A stretch of 64,000 nt of DNA from Paralithodes platypus. Its lineage: Eukaryota; Arthropoda; Malacostraca; Decapoda; Lithodidae. The DNA is taken from the NCBI GenBank assembly GCA_032716605.1, contig CM064552.1, forward strand, positions 120,921-184,920, written 5' to 3'. Under the pieces are notes generated by a model. It did no database searches and had not been told where the DNA came from. It worked only from the letters and a program-made list of their open reading frames with translations. Of this stretch, positions 44,533-56,224 are shown one piece after another (position 1 is the stretch's first letter; each line of letters opens with the position of its first letter). Position numbers and translations under genes: made by a program.

Positions 44533-45605
44533 TTTTTTTTTTTTTTTTTTTGTGATTGAGGGAAGCAAAAGGCAGAACTGCCTATAGCGAGTGCCTCCCC
44601 CATAGTTGAGAGAGTGCCAGGGCCAAAATCAAGGGACGTTCGAGCCAAAATGCCTGGACACACAGAGTTTGAAGCAATTTAAGTCATAGGAAGAGGGAAA
44701 GACTGATTCTGGGAGAGTTCCAGAGCTCAGCTGTTGAGTAGAAGAAAGTTTGAGAGTAACGTTTCACTCTTTGGTTGGAGAGTTGCACAGAGTAGGGGTG
44801 GGATTGAGTTGCAAGACGGGTACCACGTGCCCTACGTAAAGGAGCTGGTATGCACTGGGATAGCTCTGAGGAACACTGATTATTATAGTAGCGATAGAAT
44901 AGCGAGAGAGATGCAACATTGCGGCGGAGAGAGAGAGATTGCAGAGTTGGTGAGTGGACGAGAGTTAATGATACGAAAGGCCTTCCTTTCAACTTTGTCT
45001 AGGAGAGCGGTGTGAGAGGAACCTCCCCACACATGTGAACAATACTCAATACAAGGACACACTATGCCCCTGTACAGAGCAAGAAGCTGTGCAGGGGAAA
45101 AGAACCCCCTAAGGCGGTTGAGCACACCCAGCTTCTGGGAGGCTGCCTTAGCAAGACTGGTAATATGGTCCTTCCAAATGAGAGCAGAAGAAAAAGAGAC
45201 ACCAAGAATATTGAGAGAAGATGAAGGGTTGATCTTTGTATTGTTGAAGAATAAGGGATAGTCCGCTGGGAGATCCTGACGGGTAGATAGATGGAGAAAT
45301 TGGGTTTTGGAAGCATTAAAGTTAACAAGGTTTTCTCTGCCCCAATTGGAAATAGTATTTAGATCAGAATTTAAGAGTTCTATGGCTTCATTACATTTGT
45401 CGTTGAGGGATTGCTGGCTGGGGCGTTCTGAAAAACTAATGGAGTAGTGTAAGGTTGAGTCGTCTGCGTATGAATGGATGGGAATTAAGGTACAGTTAAG
45501 ATCATTTATAAAAATTAGAAAGAGAATAGGAGATAGGACAGAGCCCTGAAGAACACCGGAGTTTATAGGGTGAGGAAGTGAAGAATGGCCGTCATATCCT
45601 ATGAT
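44533..45605 (-). mobile_element. Jockey-like LINE, 5'-truncated, with poly(A)
   Basis: The tail is a 19-T run on the + strand (44533-44551). The 3' UTR and the last codons are nearly the same as at 12693-12906. The 5' limit is where the reading frame closes near 45605, ahead of the RT motif. Confidence 0.87.
44629..45605 (-). pseudogene. Reverse transcriptase C-terminal half of a Jockey-like LINE
   Basis: From 45605 leftward: GHSSLPHPINSGVLQGSVLSP, FLIFINDLNCT and the catalytic SYADDSTLHYS box (near 45465), then NWGRENLVNFNASKTQFLHL, GVSFSSALIWKDHI, a shift to LRGFFSPAQLLALYRGIVC and YCSHVWGGSSHTALLDKVER, another shift to SLRRNVASLSLFYRYYNNQC and SELSQCIPAPLRRARGTRL, and a last shift (two bases lost at WNS-PR) before the stop at 44629. 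At least two frameshifts make it non-functional. The endonuclease and the first palm motif are absent. Confidence 0.85.
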
Positions 45606-45986
45606 CTCAATCCCAATACAAATTAACTAAAAAACACAACATACACTTTACTTGTTAATGTATATCCCTAAACAATTCCATTCAGCTCACAAATACCTAA
45701 CATTTTCACAAACAAATTCAGTGTGGCAGTTGTCATCAAAGAATAAACAGTTTTGTCTGCTGATGTGGGTTCCTTTAGTGTGATAATTACACAAGGGCAT
45801 TTTACCTGCCATCAAAATATTACAGGCTACCTCAAAGGTCGCGTAGGCTGCTAAAATATCTGGATATCGGACACCAGTATAGCGTGACATTTAACTTCCT
45901 TTTTTTCATCCGTCACTGAAATTACCTGTGGAACACCATATTCACCTCTCCTCTCCATTAACTTTGCATTAACAGAACTTTTTTCA

Positions 45987-46130
45987 TAAATGTTAACTTG
46001 TGTTGCTCACATTCAACACACCATTATAGGTAGTGCCAACGAACTTGTAAAAATTCATAAATGTTAACTTGTGTTGCTCACATTCAACACACCATTATTG
46101 GTACAGTAGCGCCAACGAACTTGACAAAAA
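45987..46130 (+). repeat. Direct 71-bp tandem duplication
   Basis: CATAAATGTTAACTTGTGTTG then CTCACATTCAACACACCATTA and GCCAACGAACTTG occur twice in a row with small differences. Confidence 0.85.
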
Positions 46131-46308
46131 TCTTGATCCCTGACCTCTTCGTAACTCAAAAGGGCCTAGAGCAAGCTGGCTGTAAAAATCCAAACCTATT
46201 GTCTGGTGGGCACTTCCCAAATTTTAAAAATTTCAGCCCGATTGCTTTCATTAATTTTGAGAAGTTAAGAGTAAAGATTGTAAAGTTCGTTGGCGCTACC
46301 TACTGTAT
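46102..46308. mobile_element. TIR element CAGTAG-CGCCAACGAACTT with family E-like core
   Basis: TACAGTAGCGCCAACGAACTT at the left and AAGTTCGTTGGCGCTACCTA at the right are inverted. The interior has GTAACTCAAAAGGGCCTAGAG and CACTTCCCAAATTTTA, matching family E. It could be family E with captured ends or a family E insertion hit by a second element. Confidence 0.6.
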
Positions 46309-47635
46309 ACCACTCAATCTTTAACCTACCTTATAACCAACAAACAGGGGAGATGTCATGACAGTAAACACCCATAAGCCAGGCCAAATTTCCCAAGGAC
46401 ATTAGGTTTCAATTTTACTATTTACTGTACTGGCACACACAAAACTTTGATGTAGTTCCTACAAGCTATAAGAAATTCATGGCACAAACTAAATCAACGA
46501 CAACTCTATAAAAAGCATTGCATACACTTCACAATGAATGCCTGATATTGCCATGGCCTGGTTAATAGTACACTGAAGGAATAAAATGTTAGCAAGATAC
46601 AATTAACCACTTTCCAACAGTCTGCTATTAAGGTAAATTAGCCAATTTGTACAGTATTAGTACACAATTAGTATGCAAAATCAATAAATAACCTTGGAGA
46701 AAAAAAAATCAGTTAGATCAATCAAGCGGCAAATTATGAGTTACAGTTCATTGTGACTATTTACTAATATATGGGAATAATTTTAACCAATTTAGTATAT
46801 TTAACCATTCAGGTCCGGGGGTTGTCGTTTAGTATTCAAAATAGAATTCTCCAACTCTCAGGATTACCTCTCCAAAAACCATTCTGCTCACAACTCGCAC
46901 AAAGACAACTGCAGAGGTTGAAGTAATTAAACTAAAGGTTTCTAAAGACCCCTAATGGTCACAAAGGTATGAAAGTACGATCGCGTCCTGCAGTGCACGA
47001 AAGGGTTAACTGGACCACCACGATCAAATTGGCTAACGGCAAACTATCCCATACCTTTCCTGATCTAATATACCCACGGCACAGCTGAAAACATTATTTT
47101 ACCCTAATCCAAAGTTTACATTGGTTATATGGCTATTTGTATTGAAACTTATTCTTCACCACATCATACATATATAGCACGAAACTACTAAGCAAATACT
47201 GGAGCAGTCACTTTAAAGCTACAGAAGTTAGAGAATACCTTATATATTATGTGGGATAAGCACACTTAATAAGCCAACTCTACCAAAGCTGACAAAGATC
47301 CGATACACCTGAGAACGAGATACTGTATTAAGGTGGTCATTTACAGCCACTAAATTTCATCGGTGCCAAAGATGAAAGGCAGACAAAAAGATCTCGAGTG
47401 CCTATATTTAACTCTTTGTGTTCCTATACATATCACAGACCGAGATCAAAGCCCGGCTACTTAGCTCTTTGGAGCAACCGAATTCTGTGAACTCGAGGAA
47501 GCTTAAATATTGTATCATATCCGGCCACCAAGATCATCACTTAGCCATATCTCCACTGAAGAGCGGCAGTTGTCACCAAACCTGTTGAGAATAATTTTGT
47601 CTGCTAGTATGGGCATTTATAGTGATTACTCTAGT

Positions 47636-47815
47636 GTGATTTTCCGGACACTACAATTACTGCTAATATACTGTACTGTGATTTTCCGGACACTACAATA
47701 TTTGCTAATATACTGTGATTTCCCGGACAATACGATATATGCTAATATACTGTGATTTCCCGGACATTACGATATCTGCTAATATAGTATGATTTTCCTG
47801 ACACTGCTACTATAA
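47636..47815 (+). repeat. 37-bp minisatellite, about 4.5 copies
   Basis: The unit is GTGATTTTCCGGACACTACAA then TATTTGCTAATATACT; later copies have CCCGG and CGATAT. The first copy is 5 bp longer. Confidence 0.92.
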
Positions 47816-48689
47816 TCTAAAGTTGTAAGGATTGTGAATAATATTTGGATAACTAAACTCCTCCACAGTAGGCTATATTAAAAATCATCTGCCTCTGAAA
47901 TTGCCCATGAAAAACCACCATATTCGACCCTCATATCTTGCTCACATTCACCACCATAACCACTTATTTAACCACCTTGTAATCAACACACAAAACAGAT
48001 GACATTAACTGCTCCAATTTTACTTTTATATCAAATATACCAAACTCCGCTTTTAATATACTGTAAACAAGATCAACATGCTGCTCCTTTCCGCTAATCG
48101 AACCTTTCGCAAAACACCATAATCCATAATACAGTACTGTTGATAACTTATGAAAACTCACAAAATACTCAATTTCACCAAATACTCAATCTAAACATTC
48201 CACAAACCAAACCCTTTTTATCCAATATCAATCATCAAATCTCATTGTAGAAGCCACCAACCTAAGACAAACTTATGATCCCGTTAATACTTATTGTCGC
48301 TAACATAATGTTCAACGCACAACAAAGCACCTCCTCCCAAACACTCAATTAACGACCAACTTCCGAGAGAAACCAAGACAATATGACTTGTATATACTCT
48401 GGGCGGGGGGCCTGGTATCCTTCTCTCCTTAAATAAATCTATCAAAAAAACGAGACAATATGACTCACTTCACCAAAATTACTTACATTATCATCTAGGC
48501 ACCTGTCATTTCCTTTTCCATAAACAAACACTAATGCCAACATAAAGGAGAAGTGTCCATAAAACTGATACTGTACCATTCCTTTACAAAACTATCTACT
48601 GCAACATTTTCTTCATTACTTTACAAGCCACCATTACAGCATCAACCTATAAGACAAATTAGTAGTTCCTTCAACATGTAAGGTTTCAA

Positions 48690-48817
48690 GGACCCCAATG
48701 GAAATACGCCTAACGGCCTTATTGGGCTATCCTTAGTTGGAATTATGCAAGGCTGGTACATGTCATATTTGTAACAAACTATGTGGTACCAACTCTGTAA
48801 ATTGCTGACTGCATAAA

Positions 48818-48855
<38 letters not shown>
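48690..48855 (+). mobile_element. SINE or LINE 3' tail with (ATT)n
   Basis: GGACCCCAATGGAAATACGCC then TAACGGCCTTATTGGGCTATCC matches the 3' half of the SINE at 60121-60367, and both end in (ATT)n (here 48818-48855). No pol III head is visible, so it may be a truncated SINE or the tail of its LINE partner. Confidence 0.7.
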
Positions 48856-48856
<1 letters not shown>

Positions 48857-48869
48857 ACACCAGAAATGC

Positions 48870-51370
48870 ATGATCAAACTAATCCATAAAGACTATCGTA
48901 CCTCACACTCACAATCCTCTACAAGAATCTAGAAGGCTTGTTGCTTGCATCATGATAGTTACCGTTTCAATAAAAATTGAAGCTACTGCACGGAAATTAG
49001 GAATGGTATAATGACGGTTAAGATAAAGTTACACCTAATTACTAATGGAGTACAGTACAGTACTTTTCAACAACCTTTAAATTGAAATGTTTGCAGTAAA
49101 TTGTCTAGTGATTGTAAAACAGAGCAAATTTGCTGCTCCATGTGCATTTTTAATGAGAAAAGATTCCAATAGAACTGTTCATCACCACCTTCATTGAATC
49201 ACTTCTCATATACTGTAAACAGAAAAAACGAAAACCATATAATATCACTATCTAGCGATTCGAGGCAAATGTCCAATCAAATCCCTGTAACAAGGGCACA
49301 CCATAGCCCTATGGATGAAGTTCTATAGTAATGTTTGAAATTAACCGTGACAAAAGATGTTTTTGAAGCTAAATAATAGGAAGAACAATTTGCTTACGGT
49401 TATCCAAAATTCATATACTGTATCCATAAATTTCAGTTAACCAAAGTTTTTGCTATCCACATTTTTCACTAGTTTTCACTTATTTAAGCCTCTCTGGGTG
49501 TATAATTGCATTAATTTAACCCCTCTAAAATAGACATAGCTTGATTTAGAAGGTAATTTAAAGATAAGACAAGCTAGAAATTGTTTTAAATGCATTAAAA
49601 ACGGTATAATGGGCCATTTATACACATATTTAGCTCTATACAGAGGGACTCTCGTTTATCCGTATAAATAGTGTATCCAAAATGTCAAAAGACTCATAAT
49701 TTTTGGATAAAAGAGTTTACTGTATAAACAAAAATATAATATACTGTAGTAAGTAAAGTGGACTGGATTTACCAGAATGGGGGCTGAACATACCCACCCC
49801 CCCTTTTTTTATTTTCTATGTGAATGAGGGAGACAAAAGGCTTCTCATAGCTTGATAGTTTTACTTTATTATAATTAATATCTTCTCATTGACGATTATT
49901 TGGTTAATCTAAAGTAAAAAATATACAGTACTGTATGTAGGCTATAATTGAAGTCAGAAAAAAAATACAGTACACCTGTATATAAACCTAATTATACTAA
50001 CACTAGACTATGGGAAGTCTTCCTCTAGGTAAATATAATTCTATTTCGGGTAAACTAAAAAGTGAAAGATCATTCCTAAACTGAATAAATCATCCAAGTT
50101 TAGCCAGAATACAATAATATATTGAGAGTAAGCCCATGAAAGATATTGTAACCTTTAAATCTTTATGCATACTGTAATCATAATCATCAAAGTTAAAGCA
50201 AATGAAAGAAGATATCCTGCATTTTAAAGTGTAACTGGGACTACAAAAACATTAACCGCTATATTAACCGCTTAAATTATACTAAGGATGTTACAATAAT
50301 ATGAACAGCTCAACCATGTAGAAGTGAATCTTAACTAAATCATTAAAATTTCAATCATAAGCCATTAAGCTACTGTAACCTTCCATAACTTCTATACAAT
50401 GTTGATACTTTAAATTACGGTAAAGCATACAAATATAAAATGAAACCAAGCCATCAAGTTCATAACCAATACAAATTTTGAATACCAAAAAACACAAAAA
50501 GACTTCTTAGTGCAATACAACCATCCCTTTCCCCTCGTGTTGTGCCTATCAGTGCATCAGGGTGACGGTGGTCATGTGAAGACTAAGGGTACCGGCTCAA
50601 AATAATGTACACTCCAAGACGGAATACATGGCTTTAACTGAATCGAATCCTCTCATTAATTCTTTACCGAATTAAATTTTAATACTTGCAAAACAGACCA
50701 AACTGGAAACTGCATAATATAAAGACAAAAGAATGTATCAATATCACTAGGTGAAAATAACTCCCAGAAGATTAAGCTAAGTAAAATTAAATATAAACAT
50801 TTAAATTTTGGATATTCACTTAGCCGTTCGGAGGGTTCCTAATGGGTCAGGATTTGTCTTGGAGTGTACACCATTCGTCCGGTACTAACCAATATTACAG
50901 AAAACATGCAGAAGTTGAAAGAACAAGCAAAAATAACATGCAAAAATAAAAACATGAAAATAATAAGAACATGCAATAAGAAAAAATAACATGCAGAAGA
51001 AGAGTTAGTGAAGAAGATGGTGGAAGAAAAGGATAACTGTACTGCACAAGAAGTCAATTCACTACTTCATAAAATTTAATAGCGAACTTGGATGGCTTGA
51101 CCCTATGTTTGTTTTAATTTAACTATTATATTACCTTGGTTATGGAAACAATCTGAATTTCTATCTATATATCGATCTGTCAATCTATGTACTCTGGCAC
51201 ATACCCTATTTCATTTTCTTTTAATTTATTTGAATTTTATTTTATATTGTATCTTTTAGCTGGGGGTGGCTGACTTGAGACAGAGCTGAATTTAGATTAC
51301 TATTTTCAGCAGTGGGAACATTTATCCAAGATTCAATTACAATGTATCTTACATTTACGGTTTACCTTTA
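48870..51370. other. AT-rich stretch with small relics
   Basis: No gene is recognised. Relics noted separately: a Tigger-like mini-element at 49641-49722 and a family C remnant around 50040-50120. A Jockey-like LINE 3' relic near 49797-49850 (ATGTGAATGAGGGAGACAAAAGG) corresponds to the tail at 44551-44600. Confidence 0.35.
49639..49724. mobile_element. 82-bp pogo/Tigger-like mini-element with TA duplication
   Basis: CAGAGGGACTCTCGTTTATCC at the left and GGATAAAAGAGTTTACTG at the right are inverted and flanked by TA. CAG-GG-ACTCTCGTTTATCC is the style of Tigger/pogo ends known in animals. Confidence 0.55.
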
Positions 51371-51532
51371 ACTGATAGCGTAATGGTTAGGGCGCGGATT
51401 TTCGGTGAGTATCCTAGGTTCGATTCCTTGGAATACCACATATATTAATTAGTTTCAATCAATTAGTTAATTAGATTTATTTGCAATGTAATTGGTGGGT
51501 AGGTGATTATATGAGTAAACTGTTGGATTATT
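51371..51532 (+). mobile_element. tRNA-derived SINE, type 2, copy 1
   Basis: GATAGCGTAATGGTTAGGGCG fits an A box and AGGTTCGATTCCTTGG a B box. The body ATTAGTTTCAATCAATTAG, AATTAGATTTATTTGCAATG and AATTGGTGGGTAGGTG recurs at 53778-53942. Confidence 0.75.
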
Positions 51533-51914
51533 CTGGCTAAATCTTGGCGATAAAATCAGTCTGGCTAAATCTTGGCGATAAAATCAGTCAAGAAAATCAG
51601 CCTGGGTCTCTAGGTTTTTCTCCTGGACGAACGACCTAGATGTGTGTGATTTTGAGTTTTGTTTTGTTTTCTGTTGTGTTGTGATGTCCCAGTTCAGGCT
51701 TTTTCTGAGTCGCACCATGAACACCACTCCCACAATTAAGATAACAATCCTTCGATCACACCACTGATATAATACAAAAGATTAAGGTTACTCCAACACT
51801 GCAACAATATAACAATAGCAAACATCAAACACGACAGAACTTTCAACCAAATATTGCTATTACCCTTCAAACCACAGACTAACACAACCATTCCCTCAAG
51901 CAAGTCTTTATTTA

Positions 51915-52195
51915 AGAGGAGGTATCTTTTCTTTTCTTTTTTTTACTTGCTCCCTAGACCTCCATCAAGCTTTAGAAAATACCCCATTAGACCCCCATTT
52001 TAGATAAATTTGTACAATTTTTGGGCAGAAAAAGCCGGTTCCTCCTAAATTGCAGGCTCGTGAAAAATCCACACCTAAATGAGTCTTTAAATTTACAATC
52101 AAATGGGGGAAAAGGTCTCAAAATCACCAAACTAATGGGGCTAAACATGAAGGAGAAGGGAATCCCGAAACACCCCTTCCCCCTTAACTCATTCC
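51915..52195 (-). mobile_element. Family B MITE, decayed
   Basis: CTCCCTAGACCTCCATCAAGC, TTTAGATAAATTTGTACAATT, GCAGGCTCGTG and AACATGAAGGAGAAGGG then CCCTTCCCCC-TTAA (52193 region). The central palindrome is partly deleted. Confidence 0.65.
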
Positions 52196-52920
52196 ACTAT
52201 AAAAGCAACCCAATATTCCAGGCTTCACTCTACTCTCATAATGTATGCAGGTACAGTATATAGTCAGGCACATACCCCATTGCTGAGGGTGGCCGACACG
52301 AAACAGAGCCCGAACAAAAATAACTCAAACTTTACACAATATCAACTCTCATCCTTATAGCTCAAGTACCGGTATTAAAAGAATGTACACAAAATTATAG
52401 CACAACAAAATACCAGCACGCGTCCCTTATGTAGACAATAATGGGGCTAAACATGAAGGAGAAAGGGGGTCCAGAAACACCCCTTCCCCCTTAACTCATT
52501 CCACAATAAAAGCAACCCAATATTCCAGGCTCCACTCAATACTCGCATAAACTTTAAATAATATCAACTCTCACCCATATAGCTCAAGTACACTCAGATG
52601 CCATAGTCTCTAGCCCACTCATAGGAATTTGTGGATCCTGTTTTTCTTTATGCAATTATAACTATCTGGATTGAGTTTTGGATAGAAATTACTTTTCAAT
52701 AAATAGTACCGGTATAATATACTTTTGCAGTTTATGTATAGAATATTATATTTATGAATTAGTTTCCAGAGATATACTTCCATAATCATAAATAGGTGAA
52801 GTACAGGAATATTTATGAGCGGGCTAGAGACTATGGTATCCGAGTGTACCGGTATTAAAGAACTTACACATAATAGACTAACAAAATACCAGCATGCATC
52901 CCTTATCTCCACAATCAATA
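52132..52920 (+). repeat. 306-bp tandem duplication with partial third segment
   Basis: AATGGGGCTAAACATGAAGG, CACCCCTTCCCCCTTAACTC, AAAAGCAACCCAATATTCCAG and ATATCAACTCTCA...ATAGCTCAAGTA occur in order at 52132-52370 and again from 52438. The second copy is split by the element at 52591-52846 and resumes with CCGGTATTAAAG...ACAAAATACCAGCATG. The duplication includes the end of the preceding family B MITE. Confidence 0.85.
52589..52848. mobile_element. Mariner-like MITE with TA target duplication
   Basis: CACTCAGATGCCATAGTCTC then TAGCCCACTCATA at the left and TATGAGCGGGCTAGAGACTA then TGGTATCCGAGTG at the right are about 33-bp inverted ends. TA flanks both sides. The undisturbed repeat unit (CTCAAGTACCGGTATT, 52363-52378) is the empty site. 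Confidence 0.87.
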
Positions 52921-53391
52921 TTAGAACCATCAAACCTGAATCCTAGTTGGAGCCTTGCATATCAGGTGAAGATATTGTGGGATAAGCTTCATCTCTATGA
53001 TTGAACACTAGCTAAGGTCTATAAGATTAATAAACCATTAGTTACAAATACACCTTCATACGGTACCTATCTAATGAATGTTGCTCATGTGGGACACGGC
53101 AACATATTAAAATAAGTACTATTTAAAAAATGTATGGATCGCTTAATTATACACATACGGCAAACATATTAAAATAAGTCATATTTAAAAATATTATGGA
53201 ACACTATTAATTATCAGTCCAATATATAATCAATAAAACCTGTCATGACATCTCCACCAAATATATTACACAATACCAGCACATTTGATAAAATTACAGT
53301 ATATTCCTAATGGGCATCCATAACTTTTCACAATATCACCAAATTAAATGAACTATAAAACAATCCCCCCCACCCCCTAAAAAAAGTGCAG

Positions 53392-53609
53392 TTGTAGAAC
53401 AGGGTGTCAAACTAAAGCAGGAGTCCATTTACTTTAGTCTTTATTATTGTCTATATGAAGAAAAAAATATGGTTTTAAGTTAAAATGATGTCTTCAGAAG
53501 TGATAACATGGCCAAAACAAGGTTGTTTCATGTTAATTATCTTGTCTTCATTCTCATATTCATGAAAGGATTCCAACTAAATTGCTCCGTTAGACACCCT
53601 GTTGTAGAA
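53392..53609. mobile_element. hAT-like MITE with perfect 8-bp target duplication, copy 2
   Basis: The element (53400-53601) runs from CAGGGTGTCAAACTAAAGC to CTCCGTTAGACACCCTG and is flanked by TTGTAGAA on both sides. Interior words (TTTATTATTGTCTATATGA, TCATGTTAATTATCTTG) align with the 41709 copy, but the internal duplication is absent. Confidence 0.9.
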
Positions 53610-53777
53610 AGATTAAGCAGAGACAAGTGTTGGGGCAGCCTACCTTAACTTACCCACTTCCATTTGTCTAATCATTAGGCTGCCAGAGTGCAGTTGGATA
53701 TATACTGTATATGTACAAGCAAAGATGAATATGTCGAGAATGAATATGTCTTAGGCTTGTGCATAAACTTTTAGAAG

Positions 53778-53942
53778 CCTTGATAGCGTAATGCTTAGTG
53801 CGCCAAATTTCGGTGTATCCTAGGTTAAGAGTCCATGGAGTACCACATACAGTACTGTATATTTATTAGTTTAATTGATTTCATTAATTAGGTTTATTTG
53901 TAAGTTAATTGGTGGGTTGGTGAATAAATATGAATAACTTCC
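53778..53942 (+). mobile_element. tRNA-derived SINE, type 2, copy 2
   Basis: TTGATAGCGTAATGCTTAGTG (A-box region), a damaged B box (AGGTTAAGAGTCCATGG) and the tail AATTAGGTTTATTTGTAAG / AATTGGTGGGTTGGTG as at 51371. Confidence 0.7.
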
Positions 53943-54091
53943 AACAACACTACTGCATATATATAAATCCTTTCATTAACCCTAAAGTGATGAACTAATC
54001 TGTGGACATCCTATCCAGTCCCACTTTCACACACCATGTCTTTAATGAAGATTCAATAGTCTTGTTACAACCGTGTGTATAAGATATCATT

Positions 54092-54433
54092 GACAACCTT
54101 CTATCTATCTATCTATTGCCCGACGCCGTGATCCCCGAAGGGGTGGCCACGAACGAACCGCCCCATGCACCTCTGTCCCCAGTCAGTCGACGTCCCTCCC
54201 CCCAACCAGCACCGCCTTCGTTCATATACTTCCTCACTCCATCCTTCCACCTCTCTTTCGGTCCACCTCTCCCTCTCTGTCCCTCCACCTCACTCTCGTA
54301 CACACTCTTAGTCATTCTCTCGCTTTCCATACGTTCCATATGGCCGAACCATCTCAAGTTGTTCCTTTTCACACTCTCCAGCACATCCACCTCCACACCA
54401 CACCTCCTTCTTACTTCATTAGTGGACAACCTT
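54092..54433 (-). mobile_element. LINE 3' end, copy with 9-bp target duplication
   Basis: The LINE (54101-54424) is flanked by GACAACCTT at 54092-54100 and 54425-54433. It begins with a (CTAT)n tail and encodes the same C-terminal region as 39851-40236. Confidence 0.88.
54109..54424 (-). pseudogene. LINE RT C-terminal fragment
   Basis: The frame reads NEVRRRCGVEVDVLESVKRN, LRWFGHMERMESERMTKSVY, KERWKDGVRKYMNEGGAGWG and DRGAWGGSFVATPSGITASG. A base lost in the GGGGCGG stretch shifts the last 20 codons out of the frame used at 39851, which ends FVRGHPFGDHGVRQ. It is truncated about 30 codons further in than that copy. Confidence 0.82.
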
Positions 54434-54589
54434 AACATGTTATATAATCTATTTTCATTAAACCATTGGCTGCAGCTATGTTTGGCCTATTTAGGGCATA
54501 TTCAGGCACTCCTGAATGATAAATCAAGCATCTGCATTAAATTAACTGTATTCTGCCGAAAGCTAGGCAAAAAATCTTCAAAATGAGAC

Positions 54590-54893
54590 CAGAACGGGCC
54601 TCGTACGTGGTCTGGTTCACCCGCAGCGGTGCCAGTGAAACGCGGGAAACCCGCTATTTGGTAGCACTCGCTCGCTTGGCTACACTGTTGTGAGAGACAG
54701 AGAGAGACCCGCGCGAGACACAGTGTACCTCAGTGAGCCGCTCGTTGCTCTGAGGCACGGAGGTGGGTCCCTCATGCTCCCGCCCACCGACACTCTATTT
54801 TTTACGGTTTTTACAGGCTCTTAAAGCCTGGAAATTGCTGTAACTTGCCAGGACTTTCCAGAACGTCACCCGCAGCGAAAGGGTTAATTTCTC
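54590..54893. mobile_element. GC-rich segment ending GCAGCGAAAGGG-TTAA
   Basis: The right edge CACCCGCAGCGAAAGGG-TTAA has the style of the TTAA families, and CACCCGCAGCGG recurs inside at 54628. The imperfect stem GACCAGAACGGGCC...GTGGTCTGG lies at the left. No clean left terminus was found. Confidence 0.4.
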
Positions 54894-54897
54894 TCCA

Positions 54898-54995
54898 ACA
54901 CCAAACAACCCAATGAAATTAATGAAAGCATGTGATCCGAACCTGGGTTACCACACTGATTTATAAAAACTAACCATTACACCATCAAGAAATTA
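54898..54995 (-). mobile_element. tRNA-derived SINE, type 1
   Basis: On the minus strand TTGATGGTGTAATGGTTAG (A box) and CCAGGTTCGGATCAC (B box) precede ATGCTTTCATTAATTTCATTG, as in the copy at 28130-28245. Confidence 0.7.
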
Positions 54996-55023
54996 AAAAT
55001 AAAATAGTGACAACCTTAACATG

Positions 55024-55464
55024 TACAGTACTCCCTCCTAATATGCTAGTTTATGGGCTGCAAAATGTGTTGCATATTGCAAATTCGCATATTGTCAAGC
55101 TAAGAATTAATGGGAAAAAAGGTATATGGTCAGACACCATTTCCAGGCATGGTGCTCAGAACCCCATTATTGCCTACCGTACACACCCAATTTTAAGAAT
55201 AACTTTTACTGAAAGAAAGATACATTAGAATATTAAATATAACTGTATGAAGAATGCCATTTACCTTAGAGGAATGCTAGATAATCGTAGATTCGGGTGT
55301 AGTAATAATATTCAATATTAAAAATAAGTTCTTGGTCAAGCGGATGCACCAAAAAATATTGTACTGGGAACCAAATATAGAACTTTAACGTAAAGATGGA
55401 CTTTGCATTGTAGCAGTTTTGCATATTTAAAGTTCGCAAATTAGAGGGAAGCACAGTACTGTAT
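55024..55464. mobile_element. Decayed Tigger/pogo-like element
   Basis: TACAGTACTCCCTCCTAATAT at the left and TTAGAGGGAAGCACAGTACTG at the right, with TTGCATATTGCAAATTCGC / TTTGCATATTTAAAGTTCG inside, are imperfectly inverted. The frames in it are short and unrecognised. Confidence 0.45.
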
Positions 55465-56224
55465 ATACAATATTTAAACCTATAATTTGACAATAAACAA
55501 GTAAAACTAAGAAACCGTCATAGGGTGACTGGTAGCAACTGAACTGTATAAATTAATTGCTTTATTTAATTAAGCTTTCATCTAGGTTGTGAAACTTCAA
55601 TCTGGCTGTACCATAATTGTCACATAAAAGTCCTATAATGTGCAAAGCAACACCCATTGGCCATGGCGAATTATATAATGTGGCGGAATATTGGATGGCA
55701 CGAATTAGAAGCTCTCAATTACTCATGTTTATCCCCAGAACATATGTTTAGGCTATCCTCAGAACATATCAATTATATAGAAATTGTGAGAAGAGAGTCT
55801 AGCAACAATTAAATGTCTATACAGTATTTCAATGACACTAATAAAAAAGGTCTATTTTAACAGACTACAAAATAGTTCCTTTGATAGATTGCAGAAACTT
55901 GACCTTCCAGATCACAGGATTTTCACTGTACATTATTTTGTAAGTTTTACACCAAAAATTTGGGGTACTAATTTGCTATATTTATAGATGTTTATGATTT
56001 CTTTAGTTTCCTCCATAGACATTCATCAAGCTTAAAAAAACACCCAAGACTCACCATCACATTACCGGTATCACAACATCACATTACATAATTCACTTAG
56101 TTCTTTTCAGTAATATTTGAAAAGCCATGTTGGTCACGTAATTTCTAGATTGATGTTGCCCTTTTCATATTTTGTAATTTTTGCCAAAATTTCAAGAGGC
56201 TCCACTACTACGAGAGCACTTTGC
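55465..56224. other. AT-rich stretch, no gene seen
   Basis: A short family B relic (TTTCCTCCATAGACATTCATC-AAGCTT) lies at 56010-56035. Nothing else was supported. Confidence 0.35.

Larger units (their letters stand above)
45690..46370. repeat. Segment paralogous to 47540-48010
   Basis: Shared ordered words include GGCAGTTGTCAYCAAA, GAATAA, TTTTGTCTGCT, AGTGTGAT, CACCATATTC and AACCACCTTRTAAYCAAC-like text. The two stretches are diverged copies about 1.85 kb apart, each with its own local insertions. Confidence 0.5.
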
